From contig JAJZQK010000157.1 of assembly GCA_021847625.1 (NCBI GenBank), forward strand, positions 1 to 7,258: DNA of 7,258 nucleotides. The letters run 5' to 3'. The stretch comes from Chloroflexota bacterium (GTDB lineage Bacteria; Chloroflexota; FW602-bin22; JAMCYS01). The translations under genes and the position numbers were made by a program. Positions 6,203-7,258 of this stretch are shown here, one piece after another. Position 1 is the stretch's first letter. Every line of letters starts with the position of its first letter. Below the pieces are notes generated by a model. The model made no database searches. It saw only the letters and a list, made by a program, of their open reading frames with translations, and was not told the DNA's origin.

Positions 6203-6748
6203 ATGGACCAGAGGCTTAGTCCCGATAGCAGGGTGTCTCGTCGACTGGGTCGCCGTGATTTCCTGAAGACGACCATAGCAGCCGGCAGCGCGGCTCTCCT
6301 TGCCGCCTGCGCCCCAGCCGCGCCACCGGCGCCGCCTTCCTCGGCCCCAGCCGGTACCGGGGCTGCCCCAGGCCAGGCCAAGGAAAGCACCCTGCAGTTC
6401 TGGAGCTGGCTGAACCCTGCGGATACGAACCCGCGGGCGGTGGTGCAGACGAAACTGATCGCTGCGTTTGAGAAGTCCAATCCGGGTGTCAAGGTGAACG
6501 TTCAGGTCGTCGACTGGCGCACTATACCGCAGCAGCTTCTACAGGCGACGGCGGCAGGGCAGGGCCCGGACCGGCCCCGACGATGTAGACCATGCCGGGC
6601 CGAAGGCCGGATGCCTCAACCGGCATCGCTGTTACCGTCAGGGACACCACAAGCTGGCCCGCGGTGGAATACGAGGTCTTCGACAACCTGCCCGTTGACG
6701 AGGTGCTTCTCGACGATGCGATCCATGTTCTCCGGCGTCACGTTGTAG
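6203..6748 (+). CDS. ABC transporter solute-binding lipoprotein (family 1, sugar-type), truncated after about residue 123
   Basis: Periplasmic or cell-surface binding protein expected to deliver a solute, often a sugar, to an ABC importer. The ATG at 6203 follows GAGGTG (6193-6198). The N-terminus has a twin-arginine motif (GRRDFLK, R17-R18), a hydrophobic core and a lipobox LLAAC with C36 as the lipidation site, so Tat export and lipid anchoring are likely. A Pro/Ala-rich linker follows (37-60), then the start of the mature domain: TLQFWSW, AFEKSNPGVKVNVQVVDW and LLQATAAGQGPD, all typical of family 1 binding proteins. After D123 (codon ending 6571) the similarity stops, where PDV or PDI usually follows. 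The remaining 58 residues to the stop at 6748 are the out-of-frame antisense reading of a ferredoxin gene. Family members are usually over 400 aa, so about 70% is missing. The permease genes that normally follow are absent. Confidence 0.82.
   Translation: MDQRLSPDSRVSRRLGRRDFLKTTIAAGSAALLAACAPAAPPAPPSSAPAGTGAAPGQAKESTLQFWSWLNPADTNPRAVVQTKLIAAFEKSNPGVKVNVQVVDWRTIPQQLLQATAAGQGPDRPRRCRPCRAEGRMPQPASLLPSGTPQAGPRWNTRSSTTCPLTRCFSTMRSMFSGVTL
6564..6571. other. Junction between two unrelated sequences, with about 8 bp shared
   Basis: The solute-binding protein can be followed rightward to 6571 (codons for GPD), and the minus-strand methyltransferase start can be followed leftward to 6564 (codons for MVYIVGAGPG). 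Both explain 6564-6571, GCCCGGAC. Beyond either edge the next expected codon of each gene is not found. The join truncates the 3' part of both genes in opposite orientations. Gene style also changes from Chloroflexota-like to proteobacteria-like. It could be a real illegitimate recombination or an assembly/amplification chimera. Confidence 0.7.
6564..6593 (-). CDS. First residues of a probable corrin/siroheme-pathway SAM methyltransferase, cut by the junction
   Basis: Reading leftward from ATG (6591-6593) gives MVYIVGAGPG, after which the sequence departs. VY(I/L)VGAGPGDP is the characteristic N-terminal SAM-binding signature of uroporphyrinogen-III and precorrin C-methyltransferases (CobA, CobI, CobJ, CobM and similar). 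Here the next codon would read P rather than D, marking the break. The start lies 22 bases after the ferredoxin stop codon, in the same direction, so the two probably formed an operon. Only ten residues remain, so the exact enzyme cannot be told, and a FAD/NAD-binding GxGxxG protein is a less likely alternative. The upstream stretch, GGCC-TTC-GGCC, is a small hairpin at the expected ribosome binding position. Confidence 0.55.
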
Positions 6749-7068
6749 TACCACACGCCGTCGGGCTGCACGCAAAGGATGGGACCGCCCTTGCAGGCGG
6801 CGAAGCAGCTCACCCGACTGCGCTTGACGCGCATCTCACCTTCATGCAGGCCGGCCGCCTTGAACTTCTCGCCCAGGCTGTCGAACAGCAACTGCGACTG
6901 GCCGTCTCGCGTGCAGCGCGTACCCGTGCAGACCAGAAGGTGACGGCGATAGTGACCGATCTCGGGTTTGATGATGGGTTCATTCATGCGTGGGTTTTCG
7001 TCAAGTGCGGGACGGGGATCGATTTCACCTGACGGCGGATCCGGGTCGGTCAACCGAGCCTTGGTCAT
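6616..7068 (-). CDS. Thioredoxin-like [2Fe-2S] ferredoxin
   Basis: 150-aa electron carrier of the thioredoxin-fold [2Fe-2S] ferredoxin type (related to NuoE and Shethna-type proteins). Four likely cluster ligands are visible: C47 and C52 (CTGTRC, C-x4-C) and C88 and C92 (CFAAC, C-x3-C), in the spacing used by NuoE-like proteins; C99 and C140 are additional cysteines. The segment GVWYYNVTPENMDRIVEKHL, near the C-terminus, is typical of these domains. The first 27 residues are Pro/Asp-rich and look disordered; M28 (MNEPIIKPEIGHYRRH) is an alternative start, but the ATG at 7068 overlaps the stop of the preceding gene (ATGA, 7065-7068), with AGGAAGAGG upstream, which supports it. Downstream comes a probable corrinoid/siroheme methyltransferase start, so a role as reductant in cobalamin or siroheme synthesis is possible but inferred. 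The sequence style is proteobacterial rather than Chloroflexota-like. Confidence 0.85.
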   Translation of the reverse strand: MTKARLTDPDPPSGEIDPRPALDENPRMNEPIIKPEIGHYRRHLLVCTGTRCTRDGQSQLLFDSLGEKFKAAGLHEGEMRVKRSRVSCFAACKGGPILCVQPDGVWYYNVTPENMDRIVEKHLVNGQVVEDLVFHRGPACGVPDGNSDAG

Positions 7069-7258
7069 GCGTCACCCTCTTCCTGCACATCGGCATCAGC
7101 AACTTCCAGCGGTTCGTTCAGCGTCGCCCGGATGTAGTCTTCGGGCAGACGGTGGCGCGCGGCCAGCCGTTCCACGCTGTCGCCCGAGGCATGATCGGCG
7201 ATCAAGTCTTCAAGCCAGCCGTTCAGACCTGTGGAGAGCGATCGCCCCGGCCGCTCTC
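7065..7258 (-). CDS. C-terminal fragment of an unidentified protein, upstream partner of the ferredoxin
   Basis: The 3' part of a gene whose start lies beyond the right edge. The frame is open from the edge for 63 residues and ends in TGA at 7065-7067, overlapping the ferredoxin ATG by the ATGA arrangement typical of translational coupling. The residues SVERLAARHRLPEDYIRATL look like a short HTH or helical hairpin, followed by an acidic tail (VADADVQEEGDA). I do not recognise the family. The coding reading rests on the open frame, biased third-position GC and the overlap. Confidence 0.6.
   Translation of the reverse strand, partial: ERPGRSLSTGLNGWLEDLIADHASGDSVERLAARHRLPEDYIRATLNEPLEVADADVQEEGDA

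Noticed and set aside
6592..7032. Plus-strand open frame of 146 codons near the right end
   Set aside because: It is antisense to the ferredoxin gene, whose cysteine ligands and ATGA coupling are convincing; the plus-strand reading has no recognisable sequence.
1..7258. CRISPR array, tRNA, phage or toxin-antitoxin module
   Set aside because: No regularly spaced repeats, no cloverleaf and no such genes were seen on either strand.

Overview
The window looks like a GC-rich bacterial contig, probably environmental. Positions 1 to about 6565 are most like Chloroflexota. The reasons are a hybrid histidine kinase whose last receiver ends in a TRGGGL-type tail, a soluble HTH / ATPase-like / receiver protein of a type I associate with Chloroflexota, and a Tat-type lipoprotein solute-binding protein. 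This assignment is inference from protein style; no search was possible. Positions from about 6564 to the end look like a different source: a compact minus-strand operon of proteobacterial style carrying a [2Fe-2S] ferredoxin and the first residues of a probable corrinoid/siroheme methyltransferase.

Layout. (1) 142-1721 is an IS701-family insertion sequence with near-perfect 12-bp inverted ends and a TTAG target duplication on both sides. Its transposase keeps the catalytic domain, but the C-terminus has slipped through two +1 frameshifts, so the copy may be inactive. (2) 1726-2236 is non-coding, with several complementary segments, one group of which could fold into a branched RNA. (3) 2237-4435 (+) encodes a six-TM hybrid sensor kinase with two imperfect receivers: the first lacks the phospho-Asp, the second lacks the conserved Lys. 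(4) 4410-5705 (-) encodes a three-part response regulator (HTH-like, degenerate ATPase-like, C-terminal receiver). It converges on the kinase gene with a 26-bp tail-to-tail coding overlap, and it appears to be expressed leaderless from a good extended -10 promoter at 5712-5740. (5) 5706-6202 is a divergent intergenic region with small dyads. (6) From 6203 (+) runs the N-terminus of an ABC transporter sugar-type solute-binding lipoprotein, cut off after about 123 residues. (7) At 6564-6571 the sequence changes abruptly. Beyond it, reading leftward on the minus strand, are an unidentified 3' fragment (7065-7258), a thioredoxin-like [2Fe-2S] ferredoxin (6616-7068) and a methyltransferase start (6593 down to the junction).

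How the parts relate. The sensor kinase and the response regulator are plausible partners: they are adjacent and convergent, and the regulator has the complete receiver that the kinase lacks. A link to the solute-binding protein, which is divergent from the regulator, is possible but unproven. The operon right of the junction has no evident functional relation to the rest. The join is either a real rearrangement or, at least as likely, an assembly or amplification chimera. I see no CRISPR array, tRNA, rRNA or phage module, and no clear novel defence system.
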